64,000 nt of DNA from Dama dama (Eukaryota > Chordata > Mammalia > Artiodactyla > Cervidae). A model generated the notes under the pieces. That model had not been told where the DNA came from, did no database searches, and saw only the letters and a list, made by a program, of their open reading frames with translations. How positions within the stretch are numbered: the first letter of the stretch is position 1; each line of letters starts with the position of its first letter. The stretch is taken from contig NC_083691.1 of NCBI RefSeq assembly GCF_033118175.1, positions 19,379,001 through 19,443,000 on the forward strand, in the 5' to 3' direction. Below, piece by piece: positions 35,059 to 46,899 of this stretch. The translations under genes and the position numbers were made by a program.

Positions 35059-37145
35059 CTCTTTTTTAGCAATAAAATATTTTAAAATTAAGATATGTAT
35101 ATTTTTTAGACATAATGCTCTTGCACACAATATAGAATAATGTAAACATAACTTTTATATGCACTGAAAAATAAATGCATATATCCACTGGAGATCTACT
35201 GACTTTGAGCTTGGTGATATTCAGAACATGCAAACTTAGTAAACACCAACTAGTCCGGCTAAATTAAGGAAAAGGGCTAAAAAGAATTACTCTCAAGTGA
35301 ACCATGGCCAATTTGAGACAGCAAAAATCTTATTCAAAACCATGACATTCCTTTATGAACCAAATATCTTCAAGTTCTTTTAAGTATTCAAAACTGTACT
35401 ACATTTAACCTAAGTATTTCTAATTTGAGTGAGAATGAAAAACTGTTCATTTTTGCTTTTTCCAAAAATTACAGTCATTAAATAGTAATGATAAAGTCCT
35501 CAGCTTCCATCTTCCTTCAAATTCTCAAGAAAAATGGAAGAATCTTAACATGGTCCCTGACTTTTTCAAAGTCCACTGTTAAATAGGACAAATGTGTTCT
35601 CGTAGGGTCTCCTCTTCATTCTATATGTGCTGCCCTCTTCATTCTATCCTAGACAGCCTGACTGTGGCTCTGCTGCAAATACCACTGGATGTTTATCATG
35701 TTACACTTGAAATTCCATGCAGTTTCCTCAAGTTCACATCCAGAGTCTACAGCTCCAAAGACTCCAAGCAATGTTAAAATCCTCTGCGTCCAGTCTTTTC
35801 CAGTCCCAGTTTCCTAACTATGCTAAAAATGCTCAACTTTGACGGCGATGTCTGCACATAAGAATATACGCAACAGCCCCATGGGTGCTAAAGGCACTCG
35901 GCCAATTTAATCATCTGAGAATGTGTTTATCTTTTTGATCACACACCTGGTAACACCCACTCTCCAAGATCTTGTTTTGTCATTTTATTCCTGCCAGGAG
36001 TTACACAGATGGCTTTAGTGTGCTATCCTGGTTACCACATCAGCAGTTTCCTGGTTCTATCCTACTTCCTTACAGGCAAAGGAATTTATTAAAAATTTTT
36101 CAGCATATCCTGATGCCTTCTAATTCTAAAGTCCATGTAAAATCTAAGGGTATCCTGAAGAAACTTGGCAGAGACATAGGAAGAGTAAAATGTTTTAAAA
36201 TTAAGGTTATACTCCTCAACACTGCTATTTTGCGGTGGAGGGGGGGCAGTCAAAAAAATATTTTGCCCCACCATTTAGCAGTTAATATTTATCTACAAGG
36301 TACCATGTGGAACTAGGAAATCCTGAAGAATGCACTTCAAATTCAAGCAAAAGAAGATTTTCCATATATTCCCAAAGAAAGCCAAAATAGAGCATTATAC
36401 TGATAGAGCAAAAGAGGGTTAAAGAACCCAAGTTCAAGTCATAATTGAATAAAATGTAACCAACCATAATGCACTTAAGTTATTTTCTACAACCCAGGTG
36501 GAAAGTCTATTTCAGATTTTAAATATGCGTGTTCCCCACTATGATGATAAACAGGATTCCTACACATGACAATATAATGGCCCTACTAGGATATACGGTA
36601 TGTGTGTGTATGTACAAGGTTATGGGAAGGATGTAGTATGTATATTGTATTAATCTTTTTTTAGTGAAGTCTTAGGATAGATTTCAAAAACTTGACATAA
36701 ATCTAATCATTTTCAAAAAGAGAAGCACTTTACAAGGAAAGGCATACACATAATGACATCTTCAAACTCAGAATGACAGGAAAGCTATGTCGTCTGGGGG
36801 GTAGTGATGAAAGGGAAAAGATCACCCCCTGTAGCAGAACCAAAAACTGGACTCCAAAAATCGGACTCCATGGCAACCAAGGCAAAAAGTGATGTATAAT
36901 AAGGTAGAGGGACACCATTTACTTGATAAAAAAAGCATACTGATATGTCTGGAAAGAGAAGCTCTCTTTTGGAACTAAACTTGAGAAGCATTTCATAGAT
37001 CTCTCTCTAAGGAACTCTAACTGGACAGTATTTCTTTAAAACAGGTTTACAAAAGAAACTTCATATGACTGTTACACATCAAAGTAACATTAAACTGTAA
37101 TTTATGAAGGTCCAAGTAACGTGATCCAAGCAAACAGCTTGATGA
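35059..37145. other. Large intron, AT-rich, no gene seen
   Basis: Unassigned over 2 kb. Short GT tract at 36602-36610. None of the small frames shows conserved content. Confidence 0.5.
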
Positions 37146-37372
37146 TCTAACTTGACTCTGTGTTGTCCAATACAGTAGCCACCAGCTACATGTGGCTACT
37201 TAGACTTATTTAACTAAGACAGAATAAAATGTAAAATTCAGTTCCTTGGGCACACTGAGCACATTTCAAATGCTCAATAATCACACACGGCTATTTGCTG
37301 CCAAGTTGGACAGAGCAGATCTTGGAATGTCTCCATCAGAGAAAGTTCTGAACAGCACTGGTTTAGAGAACT
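37146..37372. repeat. MER5A-type hAT DNA transposon remnant
   Basis: tgttgtccaatacagtagcc, accagctacatgtggctact and the mirrored end agaaagttctgaacagcac are the MER5A/MER5B signature. The family is nearly palindromic, so the strand is left open. Confidence 0.8.
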
Positions 37373-37384
37373 CAAAGAAATGAG

Positions 37385-37720
37385 TGGTGAATACCCATTA
37401 AAAGGAAACTAGGCAAATAAATTATGACATACCTGTATAACGAAATATTGTGGAACCATTAAAAAGAATGGGTTTACTTTATATTTATCTGATCTGATCA
37501 GAATAATATTGATATACCATTACATGACAAAAATCTCTCTCAGAACAGTATGCATCATGAGATTCCAATTCTGCAAAATCACACGCTAGTGTGTAGGCAG
37601 GGTGTGTGGGGTAGGCATGGAGGGAAAGAGAATGTACACCATCTTGTTAACAACAGTAGTGGGAGTGGCAGTTATGAAGGACTTCTTCGGTTTATACGTT
37701 TGATTTTTTTTTTTTTTTTT
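37385..37720 (+). repeat. L1ME-type 3' end with A/T tail region
   Basis: ggcaaataaattatgacata, then ttgtggaaccattaaaaaga and attccaattctgcaaaatc follow old L1 3' UTR order. A T18-like run ends at 37722. Confidence 0.5.
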
Positions 37721-37984
37721 AATAGAGCATTTTTCCTAAAGTAAAACAACGTTCCCAAAGGGAGAGAGGCACATAGACAGAGTTACCAACTGATCAACAA
37801 GCCACACAACATCAAACTGGTTTCAGCAATGGTTTCAGATGATCTTCATGAAGGAGCAGGGGTCCAGCCTATAATTCAGGACTGAGGCCCTTAGTGAACT
37901 TAGTGTATTTGTGATATTGACTGAGAAGAGACCTTTACGAAAGACAAACGCTCTTTTTTTCTCTCCAGAAAATTCAAGAATTTA

Positions 37985-38965
37985 ACTCACTCACAACTTT
38001 TGTTGTGAGAAATATCAACAACCTCAGAAATGTAGATGATACCACTCTAATGGCAGAAAGCAAAGTGGTACTAAAAAGAGGCTTCTTTTGACGAAGGTGA
38101 AAGGGGAGAGTGAAAAAGCTGGGTTAAAACTCAATATTCAAAAAACTAAGATTGTGGCATCCGGTCCCATCATTTCATGGCTAACAGATGGGGAAACAAT
38201 GCAAACAGTGGCAATTTTTATTTTCTTGGACTCTAAAATCACCATGCACAGTGACAGCAGCCATGAAATTAAAAGACACTTGCTCCTTGGAAGGAAAGCT
38301 ATGACAAGCCCAGACAGTGTATTAGAAAGCAGAGATATCACTTTGCTGACAAAGTTCCGTACAGTCAAAGTTATGATTTTTCTAGTAGTCGTGTATGGAT
38401 GTTGTTGGACCATAAAGAAGGCTGAGTGCCATAGAATTGATGCATTCAAATTGTGGTGCTGGAGAAGACTCTTGAGAGTCCCCTGACCTGCAAGAAGATC
38501 CAACCAGTCAATCCTAAAGCTATGGTTTTTCCAGTAGCCATGAACAGATGTCAGAGTTAAGACCATAAAGAAGGCTGAGTGTGTAAGAATGGATGCTTTT
38601 GAACTGCGGTGCTGGAGAAGACTCTTCAGAGTCCCTTGGACTGCAAGGACATCAAACCAGTCAATCCTAAAGGAAATCAACCCTAAATATTCACTGGAAA
38701 GACTGATGCTGATGCTAAAGTTCCAATACTTTGGCCACCTGATGCAAAGAACTCACTCATTGGAAAAGACCTTGATGCTGGGAAAGATTGAGGGCAGGAG
38801 AAGAAGGGGGCGACAGAGGATGAGATGGCTGGATGGCATCCCCGACTCAATGGACATGAATCTGAGGAAACTGCAGGTGACAGTGAAAGAGAGGGAAGCC
38901 TAGCGTGCTGCAGTTCATGAGGTCGCAAAAAGTTGGACATGACTTGGCGACTGAACAACAACCTA
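37985..38965 (+). mobile_element. BovB LINE copy with internal duplication
   Basis: The longest BovB piece in the window. It begins in the reverse transcriptase coding part (frame 38088-38486, with GLKLNIQKTKI and then HEIKRHLLLGRKAM) and runs to the 3' end tggcgactgaacaacaacct. A block of about 155 bp occurs twice in tandem (38364-38517 and 38518-38671); each contains the tggagaagactctt segment, and the copies differ at many sites. Stops and frameshifts are present, so it is a relic. Confidence 0.88.
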
Positions 38966-39091
38966 ATGATCACCAAGCCCTAAGGATATATTCCCTCCTT
39001 ACTGTCTCTTCTGTGTCTTCCTTCACCACCCATTGCCAATATCTCAGAGGGAGCTCAGAGAACTTTTCCTGATCAATTACAATCCTAAGTC

Positions 39092-39245
39092 CTGCTTCCC
39101 TAGTGGCTCAGACGGTAAAGAATCTGCCTGCAATGCAGGAGATCCGGTTCGATCCCTGGGTCAAGAAGATCCCCTGGGCAGAAGAGCCCGGAGGGCTGTA
39201 GTCCATGGGGTCGAAAAGAGTTGGACACGACTGAGCAACTAACAG
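39092..39245 (+). repeat. Bov-tA SINE with internal deletion
   Basis: Head gcttccctagtggctcagac and tail gttggacacgactgagcaac are intact, but the middle jumps from gatcccctggg directly to cagaagagcccgg, losing about 50 bp of the body. Confidence 0.92.
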
Positions 39246-39578
39246 GCACAACCCCTGCTTTAAAGTCACCCCTTCCTATAGGCAGAATAATCTTATCCCC
39301 ATATCTGATCTCATACCCTTGAATAAAACCCATCAAAAGCATGCCACTCCTCTTTAAACCAAAACACAAAACACTGTACAAAAGGTTTAGATACAGGCCT
39401 TTTATCTCTCCAGTTTTACTTATCTCTTGCCCCTCCCTACCCTTGGAAAACCTAAGCTCCTTCACAGTGCACTGAACAGATCTGAAGCTCTAATTTCAAT
39501 CCCCATGTGCAGAAAGCTCTCCCTTTCTTTCTACCTCTTCACTGGTTAATTCCTACACATCCTTCAAAATTCAGAACA
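39246..39578. other. Intron, no gene seen
   Basis: Unassigned sequence between SINEs. Confidence 0.5.
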
Positions 39579-39723
39579 GGGACTTCCTGGTGGTCCAGTG
39601 GTTAAGAATCTGCTCTGCAATGCAGGGAAGTCATGGGATCTTGGCTCCCCAACCAAGAAATGAACCTGGGCCCTTGGCAGTGAAAGCATGGAGTCCTAAC
39701 CATTGGACCACCAGGGAATTCCC
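39579..39723. repeat. CHR SINE inverted pair (hairpin)
   Basis: The left arm 39579-39629 is a forward CHR head (gacttcctggtggtccagtg). The right part 39630-39723 is a reverse CHR ending accaccagggaattccc. The two heads point outward, so the ends are complementary over roughly 45-50 bp. Confidence 0.8.
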
Positions 39724-39731
39724 TCTATTTA

Positions 39732-39962
39732 GTAACTTTGGCCACATGATGCAAAGAGCCTACTCACTGGAAAAGACCCTGATGCTGGGAAAGACTGAAG
39801 CAGGAGAAGAGGGTGGCAGAGGATGAGATGATTGGATGGCATCACTGATTAAATACACATTAGTTTGAGCAAACTCCGGAAGATAGTGAAGGACAGGGAA
39901 GCCTGGCCCGCTGCAGCCCACGGGGTTGCAAAGACACGACTGAGTGACTGAACAGCAACAAC
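39732..39962 (+). mobile_element. BovB LINE 3' fragment
   Basis: Begins in the last coding segment (aactttggccacatgatgca) and ends gacacgactgagtgactgaa. It abuts the CHR hairpin within 10 bp. Non-functional. Confidence 0.88.
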
Positions 39963-40101
39963 AATTTTCAAATTTCAGTTTTCAAATAGAGCAATTTAAA
40001 CCACTAATAACACAAGTCAATCCCACAATCACCACCCAAAAGGGCATGGGGGAAAAGCAGATGACACTGAAGCAAGGAGATGGATAGACGGAGGCTCACT
40101 G

Positions 40102-40513
40102 TATCCATCTTTCAGTTCAGTTCAGTTGCTCAGTCGTGTCCAACTCTTTGCAACCCCATGAATCACAGCATGCCAGGCCTCCCTGTCCATCACCAACTCC
40201 TGGAGTTCACTCAAACTCATTTCCATCGAGTCGGTGATGCCATCCAGCCATCTCATCCTCTGTCGTCCCCTTCTCCTCCTGCCCCCAATCCCTCCCAGTG
40301 TCAGGGTCTTTTCCAATGAGTCAGCTCTTTGCATCAGGTGGCCAAAGTATTGGAGTTTCAGTTTCAGCATCAGGCCTTGCAATGATCACTCAGGACTGAT
40401 CTCCTTTAGGATGGACTGGTTGGATCTCCTTGCAGTCCAAGGGACTCTCAAGAGCCTTCTCCAACACCATAGCTCAAAAGGATCAATTTTTCAGCACTCA
40501 GCTATCCATCTTT
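40102..40513 (-). mobile_element. BovB LINE, 5'-truncated, with target-site duplication
   Basis: Reverse copy with body 40113-40502. Its frame is open for 86 codons (40122-40382) and contains LKLQYFGHLMQRADSLEKTL and RQRMRWLDGITDS, the C-terminal end of the BovB reverse transcriptase. It is bounded by tatccatcttt at 40102-40112 and 40503-40513. It is the best-preserved BovB end in the window, so probably the youngest. Confidence 0.93.
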
Positions 40514-42683
40514 AATTTACCCTTATGCATATTTGAAATATTTACATAATAAAATGTTTTAAATGAAGTGTCAAATACACATTCCTTCAAATCAGCGTGT
40601 GTTCAGTGAGAGCCCACAAAGTACCAGACACAGTTCTAGTCACCAGGGATACAGCAGAAAGTAAAACACACAAAAACCATGCCCTGAGCGTGCTGACATC
40701 CGGGCACACGTGCACTGGAAGAAAAACTTGCCTGGAATTTGAGAGGACACCAAATCAAAGTAAAGAAAGTCCACATCCTAGAACTTTCTTTTTGTTTTCT
40801 GTATTAGCCTGGCCTTTTAAAAGAACGTAGCCCAAATTTCTTACCTATTTGTACAACTTGTCTTCTATTTTTAAGGTTAAAAAAGAAAAAACAAAACACA
40901 ACAACTCCACAGTAGGTAATGGGCCTCTCAGTCAAAGAAAGTGCCAGAGGATTCAGACTATCAGGCAAACTCAGGAACTAAAAACCGACCACTGGCTGTA
41001 AACACTACTTCCTACCACCACTGCCTAGGTGACCATACCAACAGGCCCCTGGAGTACCAGAGTGATTCCCATCTCTCTCTTGCCCGAAACAAGAATGGTA
41101 AAGAGATGAAACTGGTGAGCACCAAGACGGAAGGAATCACCAGAGCTGGAAAGACATGATCTTTGGTCAATATTTGACTCAAAACTAAAAACCAGCATCT
41201 GAATAGGAAGCTTTCAAGCAAACAGGCATGCCAGATGTGCAACCGTTTTAGCAAAAACAAGTATCATCTAAAAACATATTAACAGAATAAAGTTAATGTC
41301 ATACATGCGTCAAATATTTCCATATGGAAATTATGTTCATTTTTACCTCGCCGGAACCGAAATTAACTTTTGAAAATGTGACAGGATGTTCAGAAAATTA
41401 CTTCCTGAGTGTTACACATTAATGCTCTCTGTGCGTCTGCTATTCTAGTGACCCAATAAAATGTGATGGGAAATGGAGAGGATTTCCTTTGTTGAGAAAA
41501 ATGCCAAAGATACTGTTACTGCCTGAAGTCTTTAGATTAAAATAGGAAGTCCACATTTCCCCCTTGTAAAGACACAAACAACTTGTTTGTATTAGGACAG
41601 AATACTTTATTAGCCACCTGACACTCGTGCCTTACTTCCCATTTCACAATTTTGAACATATAACTGAAAGATTACACATAGAACACAACACCTTATAAAG
41701 CAATTTCATGCATACGAGAAAATTCAGTTACAAGAGATCTGCTGTGAGATTGGGTAAGTTAGAAAAGAAGCTCACTCTGCTTTTCACCCCTCTCTTCTTC
41801 TGTTAATCAGAAAAAGTAATGAAAATACATGGAGCTTGGAATTAACTGCCACTAACCTGCTGTTTTGCCTATAAGTGCCTCACATATTTTTCTCCATGAA
41901 GTTAGGTCTATCACCTTACATAAGATGTCTTACCCCCACAGATCTTTCCTATGGGCTTGGCTTTATCTTTTAAATGCTTTTCTTAGAGAACAAAATTAAA
42001 TGTATGTTCCATCTACATTATCGTGAATCAAGAAATCTAAAAAATACCCATCTCTGAACTCAAGAGTTGAACTCAATTTAAAATGAATCAGGTTTTCATT
42101 CATATTTGTCTTCTCTTTCCTTTTCCACTGCCTCCTGTATTCTGACAGCTCTCCCCACACACTCAATAATGAAAATTTTCTTCCTTAGTCTAAAGTGCGA
42201 TCATTTTCTTTACCTCCCATGGGGTGCCTTTCTTTTATGAACTTATTCTTTTCCTAAATCCTATAAACATGCCTTCTCTAGATGGTGCCTGATAGCACAA
42301 TTCCTGAACTCTTTTTCTGAGCTTTCTCTAATCCTTGACCTGTGAAATATTTCTCAAAGAACAAGCATATTAAAAACCCCAAGATCACCCCTTCACTGTA
42401 TCTCTTGTCCTCCCCCAGCCCCACTCACATGTGGAATCACTGCCAACATCCTGCTTAATTTATTCCTTTGACTTAGAACTGAACAAAACCCCCGATCCAT
42501 TTTTCACAGATACCATTGCAAAGCCCTATCTCACTCATTCTGAACTTGCTAATTATATTTACAATTTTTTTCTCCTTCTTCTACTCTGACCACTGTATTT
42601 AATACTTCTGAGCTGTAATTTCATTGGTTTAACTTCTTACATAGAGACCAGGTTCTAAAGTCAAGCAGCTAAGATTAACAATA
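40514..42683. other. Large intron, no gene seen
   Basis: 40597-40668 resembles a common mammalian repeat (acaaagtaccagacacagtt). 42100-42600 is pyrimidine-rich on the plus strand. No conserved frame; the 82-codon minus frame at 41012-41260 is not recognised. Confidence 0.5.
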
Positions 42684-42852
42684 CGGTGCAGAAGAATCTG
42701 CCTGCCAATGGAGAAGACCCAAGAGACTCAGCTTTGATCCCCAGATCAGGAAGATTCCCTGGAAGAGGAAACGCAACCTACTCTAGACTTCTTGGCTGGC
42801 AGGCTACAGTCCATGGGGTCGCAAAGAGTTGGACACAACTAAGCAGAAGACA
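42684..42852 (+). repeat. Bov-tA SINE, worn
   Basis: gcagaagaatctgcctgcca to agttggacacaactaagcag with deletions in the middle. Confidence 0.85.
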
Positions 42853-42854
42853 GA

Positions 42855-42924
42855 ACAGCAGCAATTAAAGTCAAACCTGAAAATCCTTCACAGCAGCAAT
42901 TAAAGTCAAACCTGAAAATGCTTC
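42855..42924 (+). repeat. 35-bp tandem duplication
   Basis: Two adjacent copies (42855-42889 and 42890-42924) beginning acagcagcaattaaagtcaa and differing at one base (ccttc/gcttc at the end). It directly follows the SINE tail. Confidence 0.9.
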
Positions 42925-43262
42925 AGTAAGTCTAAAAGAGCACGTATGCCTCAGGTGTCGACCAGCGTCAGATACAGTGAGCAACCTGCAGCCAGGGGCC
43001 TTGTCACACCAAAAACTCTTATCTTAAATTACCAGAATCATCCTCAGTATGGCAATGCTATGAGAGGTACTGGGAACAAATATCTTTTGAAGAAAACACT
43101 CAAGCAGTCCCTTTCGAATCGCATGCCTCATCTCAACCACGTAACAGTGATCTCTAAGAGTTCATAATAACATGGGAAAACAGGAAGTGAGAAAAAAGCA
43201 AGATATTAGATCATATCAATTAAAAACAATGGAAAAAATAGAGCAAAATGTTAAAATGTGTT
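42925..43262. other. Intron, no gene seen
   Basis: Unassigned sequence up to the BOV-A2 element. Confidence 0.5.
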
Positions 43263-43567
43263 TGCCCTTCCCTGACAGCTCAGTTGGCAAAGAATCCACC
43301 TGCGATGCAGGAGACCCAGTTTGATTCCTGGGTCGGGAAGATCCACTGGAGAAGGGATAGGCTACCCACGCCAGCATTCTTGGGCTTCCCTTGTGGCTCA
43401 GGTGGTAAAGAATCCGCCTGCAATGTGGGAGACCTGGGTTCAATCCCTGGGTTGGGAAGATCCCCTGAAGAAGGGAAAGGCTACCCACTCCAGTATTCTG
43501 GCCTGGAGAATTCCATGGACTATATAGTCATGGGGTAGCAAAGAGCTGGACACAACTGAACGACTTT
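43263..43567 (+). repeat. BOV-A2 dimeric SINE
   Basis: First unit 43263-43383 (head cttccctgacagctcagttg) and second unit 43384-43567 (head gggcttcccttgtggctcag, tail ctggacacaactgaacgact). Opposite orientation to the dimer at 14284. Confidence 0.93.
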
Positions 43568-44055
43568 CACTTTGGTTAATGGAAGAGTGAGTTTTCTACT
43601 TGTCTTTATTGGCCATTATCTATAGTGTGCTTTTGATAACAGAATGTGGGAAATGGACTTCAGTTTTAAAACTCAGATTTTTAATTTAAGCAACCAGATT
43701 TCATCACTGCTTTCTGTTTCAATAACTAACAGCAAAACCAATGGCATTAGTAGTGCTCTCTCAACCTCTAGTTTACATGACCTGTAACAGACTGAACAGT
43801 ATCAAATCATGTTTCTTATGTCATTTTCTTCACTCACACCTGTGATTCTGTCACAACCTTTTCAGTATATCTTTATTTTGTTCAATATCATGTTCTTCCT
43901 AGCTACATAAAAGCCCACATTCATATAATACTAAATATAAATACTCTTTGCCACTAGACCCATCAAATTTTACTCAATGCAAAAACATACAACAGCAATA
44001 ATCAGCTGAATGTCTGTCAGGCAGCAAGCACCATGATAAATGACTAAGTGTCTAC
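43568..44055. other. Intron, no gene seen
   Basis: Unassigned AT-rich sequence. Confidence 0.5.
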
Positions 44056-44200
44056 TGCACACAGCTGCCTCACAAAATCATTCTTCCTTTGTAGCTCAAG
44101 AAATGGAGGCTCAGTCAGGATAAGTAACCTGTTCGAGGTCACCAAATTCTTAAGTGGCAATCCAGGAATTCAAACTCAGGTCAGATGAATTTTAAAATTC
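44056..44200 (-). repeat. MIR SINE
   Basis: Reverse MIR: agctcaagaaatggaggctc, taacctgttcgaggtcacca, then caatccaggaattcaaactc. Confidence 0.7.
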
Positions 44201-44234
44201 CTTCCATAACCAACTCGGAATGACAAAATGCCTT

Positions 44235-44345
44235 CACAATCCAGCTCCGGAACTAGCTTGTCATTTGACCTTGAACAAATGACTTGATTTCTCAGCTACC
44301 AATTAAGGGGCTGGACTAGATGACCTCAAAGCTCCTAACCTGCTC
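44235..44345 (+). repeat. MIR-family fragment
   Basis: tgtcatttgaccttgaacaa, then ggggctggactagatgacct and ctcctaacctgctctaatgt match the 3' half typical of MIR3/MIRb. Diverged. Confidence 0.55.
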
Positions 44346-44536
44346 TAATGTTCTGTGCTTCAAAAGCTTCCCCTGTTCCTTTGCAGCCTGTGGAGAAACG
44401 CTTTATTGTGGAAAACATTTCAGCATTTATCTGTCCAGCTCATGCTCTGTCTTGTATGTCCTCTGATGCTAGCAAGTTCCCCAGATACATCTGGTACTGC
44501 CTCCTTAAACCAAGAAAATATGCTGCAACTGGCACT

Positions 44537-44588
44537 AGAAAATAGGAATTTCTAAATTTAAAAAAAAGAAGAAAATAGGAATTTCTAA
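44537..44588 (+). repeat. A-rich tract between 19-bp direct repeats
   Basis: agaaaataggaatttctaa at 44537-44555 and at 44570-44588, perfect. The 14 bases between (44556-44569) are atttaaaaaaaaga-like and nothing else. Confidence 0.8.
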
Positions 44589-45123
44589 CAAAACTACTTC
44601 TGTCACTATCTCTAATATCGCTCTGCTTAAATGAGCATCTGAGAGGAAAACCTGATCCACCACTTTTAGGATTCCATGTGAACACTAACATATTTAGGGC
44701 CATTTCAGCATATACTGGTGGGTCAAAGAGATCTCACATCTGGGGAATCTCTGGTATCAGATTAGTAAACATAAGAGCCATCAGTCTTGGCTTTGAATCG
44801 AACTGGATCAATGGTCCAGATTAGAAGCCAAATCTTAGAAAGCAGCAGGCACAGCACTTCCAGCAGCTCCAACTAAAAGCACAGGAAGAAAAATGATGCA
44901 TTTCCAACCATTAAAATGCATAAGCCCATCCTATCCTAGATGCAAAGCCAATGTTCCCACACATTTCAGAAAGGGTACAACAAAAGCTCAATGTCCTTAG
45001 TTTCATATTCTCCTTCTATATTTTTCTAGGAAACAGTTTATCTCACAACAGCACCAGTAATACATCTTTTGGACGAGGCAATTTTTTTAGAAATCTGTCA
45101 GCCTTCACAAACATAATGATTGA
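44589..45123. other. Intron, no gene seen
   Basis: Unassigned. The frames at 44951-45277 run into the SINE. Confidence 0.5.
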
Positions 45124-45336
45124 AAGTGAAAGTGAAGTTGCTCAGTCATGTCTGACTCTTTGCAACCCCATGGACTGCAGCCTACCAGGTTCCTCCATCC
45201 ATGGGATTTTCCAGGCAAGAGTACTGGAGTGGGTTGCCATTTCCTTCTCCAGGAGATCTTTGCGACCCAGGGATTGAATCCAGGTCTCCCGCATTGTAGG
45301 CAGATGCTTTACCATCTGAGCCACCGGGGAAGTTCA
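45124..45336 (-). repeat. Bov-tA SINE
   Basis: Well-preserved reverse copy from gaaagtgaagttgctcagtc to gagccaccggggaagttc. Confidence 0.95.
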
Positions 45337-45865
45337 GAAATGCATAAGGGCTGCATGACCCCAAGATTCTGTGGTCATGCTGATTAGAACATACTGTCAG
45401 AGCAAAGAAACTGATCCTTATCCTGCTGTATAAAAATTAGTCTAGTACTCACGAGTCATGTTCTTAACCTTTTAATTTCACTAACGGTAGCAGAAAAAGG
45501 CAGATGCTGAATTCAAATTTGGGATAAGAACAGCTAAAAATCACTGCAAACCAGCCACTGTCAAAACATATGACCATTATCCAAGATTCTTCAAATTACA
45601 GTTATCTGATTATCTCATATATGTTTTACTAATTTTTCAGCACATATTAATCAAATGCCTACGGCGTAAAAGGCACTGCTTTAGGTGGTGGGAATGTAAC
45701 TGAGGAAAAAAAGAAACAGTATCTCTGTGTCCATGTTTTTTATATCATAATAAAGAAAAATACACATTTATTACATATTTATTCATGTTTTTATTTATTT
45801 AATGTATAAATAAGTAAATAAATATAAGGAAGATTTTATGCTTCAATGGAAAGTTATGTGTAATC
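45337..45865. other. Intron; TTTA/TAAA-rich tract 45776-45830
   Basis: 45630-45700 resembles a common mammalian repeat (gccta..ggcactgctttaggtgg). Then comes AT-rich simple sequence. No gene. Confidence 0.5.
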
Positions 45866-46112
45866 AAGAGTAGGGGGGGTCCACAAACTTTTTCTTAAAG
45901 ATTTTAGGGCTTGCAGACCACAGGGTCTTTCTATCATAACTACTCAACTCTATCTTTTTGGTCAGAAAGCTGCTGTAGACAACACATAATAAATGAACGG
46001 GTGCATTGTCCCAATAAAACTTTATTTACCCAAAAAAAGAAAAAAAAAGGCAGTGGGCATTTAGTCAGGTGTTTAGTTTGCCAAACTCCTGGTCTAAGAG
46101 CATGCCTTTCAA
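45866..46112. repeat. hAT-type non-autonomous DNA transposon remnant
   Basis: tccacaaactttttcttaaa, ttagggcttgcagaccacag, tactcaactctatctttttg, then aataaaactttatttaccca and tagtttgccaaactcctggt form a well-known mammalian DNA-transposon consensus. I do not give the exact family name. A-rich tract at 46033-46049. Confidence 0.65.
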
Positions 46113-46898
46113 GATTACCTGATTCTGATTCCATGGGATACATTTTACAACTCTGTAAACTGTAAGTAACTGACAGCAATGCAAGATTAATTGCTAACAG
46201 TCATGCGAAAGAATTCTGTCTTGGACAGATAACCCTCCATACCTTCGGAAAAGCCAATCTATTCATTTGTACATTCCCAACTCAGTATCACCTTATTCCA
46301 CATAAATCTGTGCTATTTTAGACTTCACCTTTGATGACATGGACCTGATTCCTTTAATAAATTAAATGAAAATTTTTAACATGTTTATTTGAGATCTATG
46401 TTAAAGTCATGACTTCCCTTTTTTCTGAAAATTATTCTTAAACAGTTTTTGGTGTCTTGACCCAAGACACACAATGGACTCACCTGAAAGTGTCAGGGAG
46501 ACTTTAGCACCAAGAAGAACGGCCAAGCACAGCTTGTTCCATTGGCACAAGATGAATCCAAAGGAGAGCTGCATGGACTTTGTTTTTCTAACTTTAATTT
46601 TCCTCTCTACTAATTCTGTGTTTGGGGTTAATTTACGACCTGTAAGTTATTCCCTGCTGCTGGCAGTGATGACGAGGGATTTGGTCTTTCACTCTAACCA
46701 CTTGTCGATCTCTATAAAGGATAAATGGATTTCAAGAGATCTGCTCTCTGATGGGTGAGAGAAAACGGGGTCTCTGGTGTTTTCACCTTTTCCATTCTGT
46801 AGGGCATTCTAAGTTAATGACAGGAGCTAAGACGTTATGCTGAGCAAAATGATAAGCCCTTGGAAGCTGCCAAGGAGAAGAGGGACAGACTCTGACTG
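46113..46898. other. Intron, no gene seen
   Basis: The 94-codon plus frame at 46474-46758 has no recognised content or splice-supported exon character. Confidence 0.5.
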
Positions 46899-46899
46899 G

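Noticed and set aside
37655..37760. T run at 37707-37722 tested as another tail-only insertion
   Set aside because: No direct repeat flanks the run. It is better explained as the tail of the neighbouring old L1 piece or simple sequence.
38138..38680. 180-codon minus-strand frame
   Set aside because: Antisense translation of the BovB relic, lengthened by its internal duplication.
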